A stretch of 64,000 bases of DNA, taken from Anniella stebbinsi. Lineage: Eukaryota > Chordata > Lepidosauria > Squamata > Anniellidae. The stretch lies in assembly GCA_029215795.1 (NCBI GenBank), contig JARDYH010000001.1:183837654-183901653 (forward strand), read 5' to 3'. A model generated the notes under the pieces. It saw only the letters and a program-made list of their open reading frames with translations. It searched no databases and was not told where the DNA came from. Positions 24,553-36,510 of the stretch are shown piece by piece (the stretch's first letter is position 1; every line of letters begins with the position of its first letter). Both the position numbers and the translations under genes were made by a program.

Positions 24553-25433
24553 CTAAGCAATGAAGATAACAATATGCAACACAGGCTGAAACCAGAGTTT
24601 TGCACAAAGAATGCGTAATTTCTGGGAAATGTCCATTTCTGTCCATATTGTACATTCATGAGAGCTCTGCCTGGGTGCATGAATAGTACATCTGGTACAG
24701 CTCTCATACTGGTTTAGGCAGTGTTTCAAAATGCCATAAATGGTGGCTCTGACAATGCCACGCATAGCTCCGCAGCGCTGTCTTGGTAAAATATACTGTG
24801 TTTCATCAATCTGTAGTCCAAGAAGATATTTCAGTGTGAGAAGAGCAGGCTGGTTGGTTGTCAATGCTTCAGGAGCCTAAAAGATAATTTAAAATTATTA
24901 ACATTATTTTTGGGAAAACTTTTTATACAGGACACAGACACACACACACACACACACACACACCTGAATGTAAATGTTGCCTGCAGAAGCCACATTCCAG
25001 AGTTCTGTAGGTGATGGTTAGGCATTAGCACTGCCAGACGTTTCAGATTCTTGAGCTGTTCCAGCATCTGCAGCTGGCTCCTGGAAAGTTAAGAAGATTT
25101 GTAATCATCTTTAAACCTTACAAGTGGTTTCCCACACAAATAGCCCCCCAGAAAAAGATGTAAAAAGATGTTTTACTTGCATTATAGAGTTTTCTAACGA
25201 AATTGAATCCAATAAGCTTTGCCATATATTTGCGATATCTTTCTCTTCCTCCTCTGGGGTCTTTGTTGGTGGGAGCTGTTCATCCTCACAGCTGGTACTG
25301 ATATAATGCTTTCTGGGTTTAGGCCGGACTGGTGCCAGCGGGGTAGAAAATTCCATAAGCCTCATTGGGGTGCTGGGGGATTCCATGTTCTTCCAGAAAC
25401 CAGCATCTGTTACCAACGGCTTGCCCTGGCTGT
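24553..25433 (-). CDS. Candidate host-gene exons (three blocks), product unknown
   Basis: Three minus-strand blocks look like exons, not transposon. Block 1 (25,177-25,433) follows a good acceptor (TGCTTTTCAG) and ends before GTAAAA; it reads through SPSTPMRLMEFSTPLAPVRP and CEDEQLPPTKTPEEEEKDIA. Block 2 (24,964-25,080) follows ACTTTCCAG and precedes GTGTGTGT; one frame gives EPAADAGTAQESETSGSANA and a stop, another gives LQMLEQLKNLKRLAVLMPNH. Block 3 (24,553-24,876) follows TTATCTTTTAG and is open to a TAG, with LLTLKYLLGLQIDETQYILP and KHCLNQYESC. Splice phases do not all agree: block 1 ends in phase 0, which fits block 2 as a terminal exon or, with the acceptor 7 bp further in, as an internal one. 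No family recognised; it could be a decayed gene. Confidence 0.4.
24938..24962 (+). repeat. (AC)n microsatellite
   Basis: About 12 AC units abutting the end of candidate exon block 2, where on the minus strand they give the GTGTGT donor-like sequence. Confidence 0.9.
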
Positions 25434-25489
25434 CTGAAAAGCACAGCATGCTCTGTCCTAGTGTTGGGGGCTCTGAAACCTCTTCCTAT

Positions 25490-25860
25490 TGGCTGGGGGG
25501 GCAGGTCACAAGCTATTCCTGAGGGGCTGTGGGGAGGCATGCCTGGGCTTGAACCTACAGGCGTGTCACCCAAACGGCCCCGTGTTATTCCTTAGCCAAC
25601 CACTGAGGGGCTGTGAGGAGACATGCCTGGGCATGTTCCTACAGGACATGTCACCCAGAGGAGCCCATGTTATTGTTGGACCGTTTCTGTCCACCTGGGG
25701 TTTGTTGACATACATCACTTCCGGTTCCGGCCACATGGGGTTTGTTTACATACATCACTTCCTGTCACATGGTTTTGTTTTGACAGGTGGTGATGTCACT
25801 TCCGGCAGCATGGTGTTTGTTTGCTTCCAGTCACCTGGCCTCATTTGCATAATTTTGACA
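25490..25860 (+). repeat. Short diverged tandem duplications
   Basis: A segment with GAGGGGCTGTG-AGGCATGCCTGGGC and a CTACAGG-TGTCACCCA part occurs twice (about 25,517 and 25,602). Right after it, a segment with GGGTTTGTTTACATACATCACTTCC occurs twice, with two further diverged relatives, to about 25,850. No coding content. Confidence 0.7.
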
Positions 25861-25892
25861 GCAAGTAGGGCCTATTACAAAGAAGAACAGCA

Positions 25893-26098
25893 ATAGTCAT
25901 TGTGAGGGACTCCCAGCTGCATGGGATTAAAACCCAAATATGTTGCAAAGACCCATGGACTCACCAGGAATGCTGTCTCCTTGGAGCACAGATTAGAGAT
26001 GTGACTGAAGGGCAACAAAAGCTCACCAAGCTTTCTCATCCATGTAGGAACAAATGATATTGCCAAGCTGAGCTACGAAGAAATCAGAGGAATATAGC
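25893..26098 (+). pseudogene. CR1 ORF1 esterase remnant
   Basis: The frame reads VIVRDSQLHGIKTQICCKDP, then LLGAQIRDVTEGQQKLTKLS and, after a small deletion, HVGTNDIAKLSYEEIRG. The (D)S and HVGTND motifs are those of the SGNH-type esterase domain of CR1 ORF1. In-frame losses make it non-functional. Confidence 0.75.
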
Positions 26099-26114
26099 AA
26101 TTGAAGGATATAAC

Positions 26115-27758
26115 TTGGTCAAAAAGAACAGGAGAAATAGAAAAGGAGGTGGAGTTGCACTATATGTAAAAAATACTTATCCTTGTGCAGAAATACAAGA
26201 GGATGAGTCTAGGATCCCAATAGAGAGCATAAATGGGGCAAGGCTTAAAAGGAACATGATAGTTGCAGTCTATCAATCACCCAATCAAGGAGTTGATGAG
26301 GATGAAACTTTTGAAAAACAAATTGGCAGAGTTTCAAGGAAATCCACTGTAGTGGTAATGGGGGACTACAATTATCCCAATAACTGTTGGGAGACAATTT
26401 CTGCCAAAAGTGGCCCCTCCAAGTAATTCCTGATGTGTGGCTGATAACTTTCTCCTACAGAAGGTAGAGGAAGAAACTAGAGAAAAGGCTATCCTTGACT
26501 TGATACTGACCAATAGGGAGGATTTAGGGGATAAAGTGGCAGTTATGGGAACTCTGGGGGAAAGTGACCACGTCATACTTGAGTTCTTGATTTTAAAGGA
26601 AGCAAAGCTGAATGTAGCCATACGCATACTCTGGATTTCAGGAAAGCCTATTTTAATAAACTCAGAACTATGCTAAGTAAGGTCCAAGGGCAAGTGATCC
26701 TAAAGTAAAATGGAGTCCAAGGTGGGTGGGAATTTAAAAAAAAGGAAATGTTAAAGGCACTATTACACATACTTCCAACAAGGAAAAAGATGGAACAGAA
26801 GAATCTAATGTTGCTCCACAAAAAAGCTTAGAGATGACTTGAAAACAAATGATACATATAGGAAGTGGAAGGAAGGCCAGGTTACGAAAGAAGAGTATAA
26901 ATAGGTAGCTCAGAAGTGCCAGAATGGTATCAGGAAGGCTTAAGCTGAGAATGAGCTGATGCTAGTGAGGGATGCTAAAAGCATTATAAAGATGACAAAG
27001 AAAAGGCCGGAGTTGAATTCCTACTTTGACTCAGTCTTCTCCCATTAGTGGTTCTATGACACACACCCCTTGCAAAAATGATGTACATGCTGAAAGGGCA
27101 GGATTGCAGCTTGAGATTGATACACAAATCATTTCTTTGAATGATTTCACATCTCCTGCATCCGATAGTACTGCATCCTATAGTAATCAAGGAGCTGGCA
27201 CGAGAACTCTCAGAACCACTGTCTATTATCTTTCTGAAATCATGGACGATGGTTGAAGTGCCGGAGAACTGGAGAACAAATCCTGTCAGACTAATCTGAT
27301 CTCATTTTTTTTTATCAGGTAACCTCCTTTATGGACTGTGGGAATGCTGTGGATATAGTATATCTTGACTTCAGCAAAGCTTTTGACAAAATGCCCCATG
27401 ACATTCTGATTCACAAATTAGCAAAAAGTGGGCTAGATGGAACAAGTATTAGGTGGCTCCACAGTTGGCTACAGAATCAGACTCAAAGAGTGTTTATCAA
27501 TGGTACCCTCTCAAACTGGAGGGAGGTATGAGCAGGGTATTGCAGGGCTCAGTCCTGGGCCCAGTGCTCTTCAGCATTTTTATTAATGATTTGGGCGAGG
27601 AGGTGCAGGGAATGCTTATCAAATTTGCAGATGAGACAAAATTGGATGGGATAGCTAATACCCAGGAAGACAGAAACAAACTTCATAGTGACTTTGATAG
27701 GTTGGGTTGGGGGAAGGAGTTTCTGGCTATCAATCGGAAGCAGAAGAAACTGTGCTAG
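26115..27758 (+). pseudogene. CR1 ORF2 (endonuclease and reverse transcriptase), broken
   Basis: Endonuclease: RKGGGVALYVKN, VAVYQSPNQGVDEDETFEKQ, VVMGDYNYPNNCWE (catalytic Asp in GDYN), [31 protein letters not shown] (SDH motif). After about 600 degenerate bases the RT follows: DIVYLDFSKAFDKMPHDIL (motif A), GSVLGPVLFSIFINDLGEEV (motif B), LIKFADETKLDGIANTQED, where the expected FADDTK has become FADETK. At least three frame changes and stops separate these parts. Confidence 0.85.
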
Positions 27759-28179
27759 ACTTGTACTAGTGTATAAGTGAAGTGGGAGAGGTGATTCTCA
27801 CAGGCTCTTCATCAGCTGGGGATAAACTTTCATTACTTCATCACTGAAAATATTAACAACATACAGTCTATGAGAAATCATTATTCTACAGAAGGGGAGG
27901 GCACTTCAAAGTTAAATGATCTTAAAGTGTGCCACAAACTCAAACAAGAAGAGCCAAAAGAAAGCAAGAGAAGATTGACCCAGCTAGCTTCTCGCCAAAA
28001 GCTTATTCAGAACCAGCTTCCTTGAAGTTAAAGCATTCTGAGAAAAAGCTTCCCTTTCTCTTGACAAGACAGCTGTCTTGCTTAGTTTGCATAGTTTTGC
28101 CTAGAAGATAGTTCCTAGAGTTTAGACTTCACTTCAGGTGGGAAGATGTGTTTATTGTGTAAATACAGCTTTATAGATT
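27759..28179. other. No gene recognised
   Basis: No recognisable coding or repeat content. Confidence 0.5.
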
Positions 28180-28352
28180 ATGTAGCAGACCTCTTTATTA
28201 CCTCCAATTGGGATGGAGGCTTTTGCAAACAAGACACCCTGTGAGGTAGGTAGGGCTGAAACTCTGTGACTAGCCCAAAGACACCCAGTGAGCTTCCATG
28301 GCCTGGATCTCCTGACAAAAGCACTCTAACCACTACACCACATGTTTCTCCT
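28180..28352 (-). mobile_element. tRNA-derived SINE, MIR-like
   Basis: Read on the minus strand, the element starts with GTGGTGTAGTGGTTAGAGTG, a tRNA-type A box as in many tRNA SINEs, continues through GGAGATCCAGGCCATGGAAG, then CACTGGGTGTCTTTGGGCTA and CCTACCTCACAGGGTGTC, the conserved core shared by MIR-like vertebrate SINEs. Length is about 170 bp. Confidence 0.75.
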
Positions 28353-28768
28353 CTAGCAGGCAGCCTCGTGGTCAAGCTAGCTCCAGGAGGGAAGATGTGA
28401 GATTGGGCAACTAAATTCCCACTACTTCCTAAGGGCAGAGGATTGTTCCGCCTAACTTGCACAAATGGCAGCTGTGACAAGAAGGGTATGAGTAGAATCA
28501 TATGAGTAATCACCCGATCCTCCAGCTTGCTAAGTGTAGACTCCATTTGCTTGAAACAAGTATCAATTGAGTCCACAGTCCCCTGTAGGATATTTATGGA
28601 ATCCAAAATCAACTGAAGTTGATCCAGCTGATCCAGCTGTGCTGGCTGCTGAGACAGCTGTAATGATATGGTTTTTAATCAAAGCACTCAAACCTTCACC
28701 ATCTATCCAAGAAGTCTTGGCAGACGGACATAGAGATGGACCTGTTATTATCCAGCTATTACTCACTT

Positions 28769-29060
28769 CAACAGATATTTATTTATTTATTTATTTATTA
28801 CCTGCCTCTCCCTCTGGATTGAGGCAGGGAACAACACTAAAAGCAATTGATATAAAATACATAAGTGATTAAAAACATATGAAGTCTAATACATTATTAA
28901 AATACCAATAAAACTCTTAACATTTGACTGTGTAGGCCTGCCGGAAGAGATCAGTCTTTATGGCTTTCTTAAATTCTGGAAAACTGTTAAATTACAAATG
29001 GGGCAGATGTCACAAGGTGAGCACCACTGGTAAAGTTTATGCCTCAACATTAGGAATTTA
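28769..29060 (-). mobile_element. LINE 3' end fragment, family uncertain
   Basis: TTTATTTA repeats followed by ACCTGCCTCTCCCTCTGGAT and an AT-rich stretch with many AAAA/TTAAA words resemble the 3' UTRs of squamate L2-type LINEs on the minus strand (compare 21,360 and 32,150). No protein part remains. Confidence 0.45.
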
Positions 29061-32000
29061 AAAAGTGCTCAAAAGGTGAAAGGTTGCCTGTTCACCTGGA
29101 AGAGACCTTTGAGTAAAGGCCAAAGTTCCACCCTCTAAAAGCAGCATGGGGAAGTTAGCAGTATGGTTGCTGAGCATAATATGGGTTGATATCAGCTCCT
29201 TGGGCCTCTCAGCTCCTATTAGTTCAGGATTGGTTCAGCAACAACCACAGCCAAGGAGGGCATGATGGCGGAATATATACTTATATATATAAAGGGATAG
29301 AAAAATGAATAAATAAATGAATAACAAGTGGATCCAATGAAGCACTGCCCACACAAGCAGCAACCAACCAATTAAAAAACCCTTCAGCAGCAGATTAACC
29401 TATATGCCAAAGGACGGACTAATAATGCATGAGTGATGGACAACATTCCAGTGTCTCAACTTATATCAATGCGGAGGGCCTAAGTAAACATCCCAAGCAA
29501 AGCTGTATGATTTTTAAAAAAACCTCTTTTCATCCAGTTTTTACAAGCTTGCAAAGGGAAAGGGTATCTATCAAAAAACTATTGCCACGTATTAGTCTGC
29601 ATTGTAAAGGAGCTGACAAACAAACTGGGAGGAAGTCCTGTTGATTCATAGGGGCTTACTTTCTGAATAGATATGTAAACCATAGCTTAGAAGTCAGGCA
29701 AAAAAGTTCTAGCACCTTCTCTCAATCTGCCTAATAGCTCTGCTCTGCATGGAGTTGATGTTGTTATTTGAGGAAGTGTTGCAGTCCAACACACACACAC
29801 ACACACACCCTTCTCCCAAAAGTGATGTCACTCGTCAATGTAAGAAATTCCGACCCTGCATCTTATCTCACTTTTCCTTCACCTCCTCCTTCACTGAGTA
29901 GTTTCTTGCCTCCCTCAGAAGCTGGCTCAGTGCCACGGTCAGCACATGTGCACAGACACAGCTGCCCAGGGTATTGCAGGACAAGCTGAGTTGGTTTGAT
30001 CAGCAAGTGGGCCGGTAGGAGCAAACCCAAGCAATTGAGGGCTAGCCAAATGTGTAGGATGGGTGGGTGGGCAGGTGGCGGCATCTCCCAGGGGGCAAAA
30101 CAAAAGCAGAACCAATGATTGGCAGTGCACTTGCTCCCTCCCTCCCTCTCTGGCTCACTGCATGACAAATGGATGGGGGCTGCTCCAAAGAAAGTACTAG
30201 GTTGTTGGTAGTGGATTGCAACACCATGGTCACTCGGTGGCTTGACAGGAAAAACTAGAGACTTTCCAGAGCATCATAAGCCATGCATTGTGTAGTACCA
30301 GTCCTCAGAATCTAACTCATACATACTATGGTATTTGTTCTGCATAAACAAGGATCACAACTTAGAACTTTCTAGAGCTCTGAAGCTCTTTGCCTGCTTC
30401 CTAGCCAGGCGGTCTGTCCTTGAGCTACAGTGCCTTTCTTTCATTTTTGCACTAATAGTTTTGCAAAACTCCATTAACTACTGTTGGCTTCTCTCTGACA
30501 AGGATGGAGACCAGGATGTGTGACAGTACATTCAAACACTACCTGTAACTAAACGATATTGTTGTTTTTCCTCAAGTTCTTTGAGAAGTCCAACAAACAT
30601 GAGAACAGGTTAAGGAACACAGCCCCTTCCTCCTGGATGCTCTGCTACAGAGGTTCACCAGGGTTGTCTTGATTGAAGGGAGGCTCAAGTATTTTCATGC
30701 TAGCTATGAAGTAACACAATTCTGAACTGTACCAACTTGTGCATTTCAAGGTTTATAATGTAAAAGATGACTCATGATAGATGCCAGCTTTGTAGATTAA
30801 TCTTACTTACATATATGTCTTATTTCCCCCTTAAGGTTTGCCAAAAGCATTTATTTCTGCTACACTAGGAACAAAATCACAGCCAAGCCTCTCGAGCATT
30901 ACATACTGCAGACTCCATCTCTTTGGTGCCCCACATTAATTTCTTTCAAATGATACCAAGGGACCTATATGTTACGTTTACACTATCAGCTTGACAAAAT
31001 TTTGGCTTTTATTTATTATCATTTGTGTAGAAAGCATCAGTTTAGGTTAGCTTATACATTTGTGGAGGGAATTGCTTCATCACAGATCACTTAAAATGGT
31101 AGTTGCTTTGTATACTTGCTGAGGTTTCTGTTTCCATTGCAAGCAAATTGGATTTGTGATATGTACAAAATACACATCTCTTCTGCATAATAGGATGGGG
31201 GTTAGCAACTGGTATTGAGAGGTATAATACCTCTGATATTCTTGGTAATACATAGCCCTCATGACTAGTGGCCATTGAAGGACTTATCCTCCATGAATTT
31301 GTCTAATCTATTTTTAAAACTCTCCAAGTTGGTGGCCATCACTATATTTCATGGTAGGTGTAGTAAGTTTATTGTTTAAAGCCATAGGCCATCACAATAT
31401 ACATAAAAGGGGGGAATTCTAAGAACAGAACAATATAATCACATGTTTATATAGACATCAATGCACCTATCTTGCAGGATCAAAATCTTCCACCCTAAGA
31501 TGTTTGGGATTTGGCACGTATTTCTCTTACTGTCAAGACAAATTTTGCTAACTTGGCAGTAAGGGCTTTATGGACACAGCCTGCATCTGCCCCATAAGCA
31601 CTCGCCCCCCAACTCATGTGATCTGCCCCAACAAGCCCAGCTGCATGAGCCTCTGTGGGGTGCTCATGATAATTGTGAGCTCCCAGCGATCAGCTGCCCT
31701 CCCCCCTCCCATGTTAACGGCACCATTAGTATGGAGGTGAGAAAGTACACATTTTCCAGAGACACCAGAAAATGTGCTTTCCTGCCTCCCCTATTCCAAC
31801 CAGAGCCTTAAAGCCCCTCATAATGCAAGGTAGCCTTGCATTAAGTGGGCATACTTTGTGAAATTGTGTACTTTCCAGAGGCTCCAGAAAGCACGCTTTC
31901 CTAGGGCAGAGCTGCACCTGACTGCTTGCAGGGGCTCACAAGCACTATGACACAGGTATAACCTCATGCCAGGCATGTCCAGTTGGGTCCATGAGAGCAG

Positions 32001-32139
32001 GATGCCAAGGGGGTGGTCCGTTCCCCACACAGATCCAGCCGGATTCTCCCAGCATCCCTACTGGGCAGCAATAAACACATCAGTGCCAGAAAGAAGAGCA
32101 CATCAGAGACTGATAGCAGGAATTTTATGCTGGGGATGG
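29061..32139. other. No gene recognised
   Basis: About 3 kb without convincing coding or RNA genes on either strand. A short (AC)n run lies at about 29,790-29,808. Confidence 0.5.
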
Positions 32140-32640
32140 ATATTTATTTATTTATTGCATTTCTATACAATAAAAAAGCTATCTGGGTGGTTCACAAAAA
32201 TTAAGACTGTGAAATTAAATTTAAAATATAAAACTTCAACCACACTATAAAAACACAATACGAAAATACAATATTAAAGTACAACCAGAAATAAAATCGA
32301 GCAGTAATGAAGAGATTTAAAATGCAGGTTTAACGTACAGATTTAAAACAGCAAAGTTAGAAGACTGCTAGTAAACTGTTAAAATACTGGAAGAATAATA
32401 TTGGTGTCAATAAGAGTATAACGTAGGTGCCAAGCAAACCTCTCTACCGAGCTCATTCCACAGCCAGGATGCCACAGCAGAGAAGGCCCTCCTCCTCCTT
32501 GTCATAAGAGGACATTTTAGTAAGTACTGGGAAACATCCTCACCCTCCCCAGAGCCACTAATAAAAACTCTTTGATGGACTGGAATACTGTCAAATCTGC
32601 CCTCTAGAAACCCAGAAGGTATGCATTCTAGATGCAATAC
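32140..32640 (-). mobile_element. L2/CR1-group LINE 3' end fragment
   Basis: Minus-strand piece with the C-terminal motif RRRAFSAVASWLWNELGREV followed by a 3' UTR ending in ATTTATTTATTGCATTTCTA-like sequence. It is the same family as, or close to, the element at 21.4-23 kb (there [19 protein letters not shown]). Confidence 0.75.
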
Positions 32641-33889
32641 TCTAAATGATTTTCATAGAGAGGCCACAGATTAACTCTCCAGACCAAATGACACCCTAAC
32701 CCTAACCCGTACAAATAAAATAAAAAATATTTACTCCTTGTGTGAGCAGCATTTATTGGGTCCAGTTGGTAAAGGGACAAGAACAAATTAGGTGCACAGG
32801 CATAGCTGGATAATACACTGGCTACAACTTTACTGACTCATTTGAATAGGCTTGACAGCAGCATGGGGTATGGATCCTGTAATTGGCTAGCCTGCCTGCT
32901 GACCGATTCCCCTTCCTGGCCCACATACTAGTGGCACTGGTGGTGAATTATAGGGCTAGGGACACACCATGGTGTGGACACTACTGTGAACCCCTTTCTA
33001 CCACTCCAGGGCATACCATGGCATGGACTGCTAATGTCCCTTTCCACTTCTGGTCTTGGCTCTCTGTCCTCGAGATCCCTTATGGGAATCCATGCCATGA
33101 AGGAGCAGGGAGCCCAATCCCACTTCCCCTCATTAATGGATCCAGCCCAATGCTAGCCCAATGACTATCATGCCACAATAGGCAGGGGAGGAGGTTGTGC
33201 CTTACCATCCCTACCTCATTGTCACACCTATTCATGTTGTATCCAATTCATGACACTGCCAGTTGTCTTCCAACCACAATGCCTTGCACAAGGCACCGCA
33301 TTGCCTTATTCATCTTCCATCTGGTACCCTCGAATGTCTGGGTCTTTGACCACACACACACATATCTCTCAGCTATAAACAAATGACATTAGTGATGAGA
33401 GGCCTGTTGTGTATGATTCCCACAACCAATTTTTAATTTATTTATTTTATAACTATGTATTTATTTATTTAGTTAGTTAGTACACTAGCATGCCTGGCTC
33501 AGTGATTGTGGCTGATCCAATCCTGAATTAATATAAACTGAATTCATGAATAGTGAGGGCCAAAACAGCTAAGATTCATACTGCCATTAGGGGGTGGAAC
33601 TTGGCTCCTTACTCAAAAGACTCAAAAGACCCCTTCAGATGAACCAGGTGGTCCTTCCCTTTTTGAGCAGTTTTTTTAACAACCAGTGATGTCTTGGACA
33701 TCAATGGCAAGCCTCAGAGACCCAAAATGCAAGAAATGTCCTGTACACCTGCAAATCAGCTAGAAATATTTTTTTCTTGATTTCTGGCATTTTCCCCATT
33801 TCATTTAGTTTCGAGCCGTTTTATGCGGTCACATACCCACTAGTAAAAACACAATCATTAATTCATTAAAAACGGGCTAAAAAGGTTGT
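32641..33889. other. No gene recognised
   Basis: No recognisable coding content. A TTTA-rich stretch lies at about 33,430-33,475. Confidence 0.5.
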
Positions 33890-34740
33890 TAACAGATACA
33901 CATATTTTAAATATATAAGCACAGTTAAAACACCTGATACAAGAAATTAAAAACAACGTTTGTCATAGCATATTGAAAATCAATGTCCTTAATCCGTTGT
34001 TCTACAATACATTTTGCCACAGGATAATCTCGTGTATGGAGAAAATCCATAGATAGACCTATTATACACAGTTTGGCAGTAAAACCTTTCAACAACGAAT
34101 GGATAAAAACATCCCTTTGTAAAAGATAAAGATAGCCTTGGGATGGATTGGCATATACAACCTTAGCAGATGGCACACACCTTGACATTCCAAAAATTGA
34201 GTGCAAGAAGTTTGAAAGAACACTCAACAGTTGAATGAAATTCCTGGATCCATATTGGAATAGTGTATAACAATTGGGCCAGAATTGAAGTACTGAATCG
34301 AAGTACTGCCTTACTAATATTCTGGGCATCCTGGACTGCAAACTGTCTGTAGGTAGCCCAGAAGAAAGTAGAAGAAAACACAATACCCAGATATCTGATC
34401 TTCTTGACTTGCTCTATGTGCTGTCCCTCTATTAATCAATTATTTAATGCTCTATGCCAAGAAAATAACATGATATTGGTTTTACTATAATTGACTGACA
34501 GTAGATTGTCCTTACAATAAGTCATAAAAACTCAAAGTAAGCATTTAAGGCCTATTTTGGAACATTGACATTAGAAAGACGTCATCTGCATACAACAATA
34601 AAAGGGCCTTGGTCCCTGCCAGTTTTGGTGTATGAAAGTCAGGCGCTAAACAGTTCCCCATCAAATCATTTAGATGGAGATTGAACAAAGTGAGGGCTAA
34701 TATACAGCCCTGGCGAACCCCGTTGTTGGCTAAAATATGA
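33890..34740 (-). pseudogene. Non-LTR reverse transcriptase fragment, clade undetermined
   Basis: Minus-strand frame from about 34,740: NGVRQGCILALTLFNLHLND (motif B), then KALLLLYADDVFLMS (motif C with YADD), a gap, LKCLL-VFMTYCKDNLLSVN, KTNIMLFSW and IRYLGIVFSSTFFWATYRQF, SILAQLLYTIPIWIQEF. This is the second half of an RT domain plus thumb of a LINE. Frames change near 34,545 and 34,440. The 5' part is replaced at 34,740 by the 270-bp satellite, so the two sequences are fused. Confidence 0.75.
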
Positions 34741-34744
34741 TGAA

Positions 34745-36510
34745 GGAATAACATTTTCTGGTCAATTTGAGTAAACTCATAGAATGGAATGGCATCCATG
34801 CCGTGGATGCACATATGACTTGTACATGATACAATGGGTCTACTCTGAGCAAGATGGACACAGATTGCATTTGACAGCAATTCCAGGCTGATTGTGAACG
34901 TTCTTCCATTAAGGCTAAAAATGCTTATTTGCATGGCAGATTGATCTGCGGCCTGTACTGCACTGTATAGGAAAAGCTTAATAGAACTGGAAGCAAAATT
35001 GACCAATTGTTACCTCTCCTAATGAATAACATTTTGAGCCCAATTTGAGTAAACGCTCAGGATAGACTGGGCCTCATCTGTGGATGCATGTTTGAAGATT
35101 ACAATTTTTAATTGGTCTGCTGTGATCTGGATGAACACGGATTGGGTTTGCCATCAATTCCAGGCGGTTTGGAGAACTTCTTCCAATATGGCTAAAATGT
35201 TTGCCAGGCAGATAGATTTGCGGCCAGTTCTGCACTGTATAGGAAAAGCTTAATAGAACTGGAAGCGAAATGGTTACATCTCCTAATGAATAACATTTTC
35301 AGACCAATTTGAGAGTCACAAAATGGAATTGGATCCATGCCATTGAAGCTCGTATGAAGTGTACATGATTCAATGGGTCTACTCTGAGCAGGGTGGACAC
35401 ATTTTGTGTTTGCCATCAATTCCAGGCGGTTTGAACAACTACTTCCAATATGGCTAAAAATGCTTGTTTGCATGGTAGCTAGATTTGTGGCCTGTACTGC
35501 ATTGAATAGGAAAAGCTGAATTGAATTGGAAGCAAAATAGACCAATTGCTACCTCTCCTAATGAATACCATTTTGAGCCCAATTTGAGTAAACTCACAGA
35601 ATGGAATGGGCCCCATCTGTGCATGCATGTATGAAGATTACAATTTTTAATGGGTCTGCTGTGATCTGGATAAACACAGATTGGGTTTGCCATCAATTCC
35701 AGGCGGTTTGGAGAACTTCTTCCAATATGGCTAAAATGTTTGCCAGGCAGATAGATTTGCGGCCAGTTCTGCACTGTATAGGAAATGCTTAATAGAACTG
35801 GAAACGAAATGGTTACATCTCCTAATAAATAACATTTTCAGACTAATTTGAGACTCACAAAATGGAATTGGATCTATGCCATGGATGCTCGTATGAACTG
35901 GACATGATTCAACGGATCTACTCTGAGCAGGATGGACAAGGATTGTGTTTGCCAGCAAGTCCAGGACATTGCGCACCTTCTTCCAAAACAGTTAAAAATG
36001 CTTGTTTGCCAGGCACATCGATTTGTGGCCAGTTTGGTACGATACAGAAAAAGCTATGTTGAATTGGAAGCAATTTAGACCAATTGAAGTGTAAATGATG
36101 CAATGAGTCTATTCTAAGCAGGATGGATTGAGTTTGCCAGCAATTCCAGGTGGTTGAGGCATTTTCTTCCAGTGTGTCTAAAAGTGCTTGTTTGCCTGGC
36201 AGATAGATTTGTGGCCTATTCTGCTCTATATAGGAAAAGATGAATTGAACTGGTAGCAAAATAGATGAGTTATTACAACTCCTTAACAACAGCAATTTCA
36301 GGCCAATTTAAGTAAACTCACATTAGAGAATGGCATCCATGGCATGGATGCACATATGAAGTGAACATGATTCAATGGGTCTATTCTGAGTAGGATGGAC
36401 AGGGATTGCATTTCCCAGCAATTCCAGGTGGTGGATGCATTGTCTTCCAATGTTTCTAAAAATGCTTCTTTGCGTGGCAGTTAGATTTGTGGCCTATTCT
36501 GGTCTATATA
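34745..36510. repeat. Subtelomeric satellite 1 (about 270-bp unit, 539-bp higher-order repeat)
   Basis: The marker AACATTTT occurs at about 34,750, 35,028, 35,292, 35,567 (as ACCATTTT), 35,831 and, after a shortened unit, 36,291. Spacings alternate 278/264/275/264 bp. Units of two kinds alternate (one with GAGCCCAATTTGAGTAAAC, the other with CAGACCAATTTGAG), so that like units are 539 bp apart. The right part is more rearranged. Common words are AATTCCAGGCGGTTTG and CAGATAGATTTG. No coding function. Confidence 0.8.

Larger units (their letters stand above)
25893..27758 (+). mobile_element. CR1 LINE, degraded, 3' truncated
   Basis: Plus-strand CR1 in which pieces of all CR1 domains follow in the right order: the ORF1 esterase region, the endonuclease and the reverse transcriptase. 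The CR1 3' UTR is not seen. Frames change many times and large parts between 26.7 and 27.3 kb are degenerate. Confidence 0.85.

Noticed and set aside
29863..30168. Minus-strand frame of about 100 codons
   Set aside because: No conserved motif, no splice or start context, low-complexity Trp/Pro/His-rich composition.
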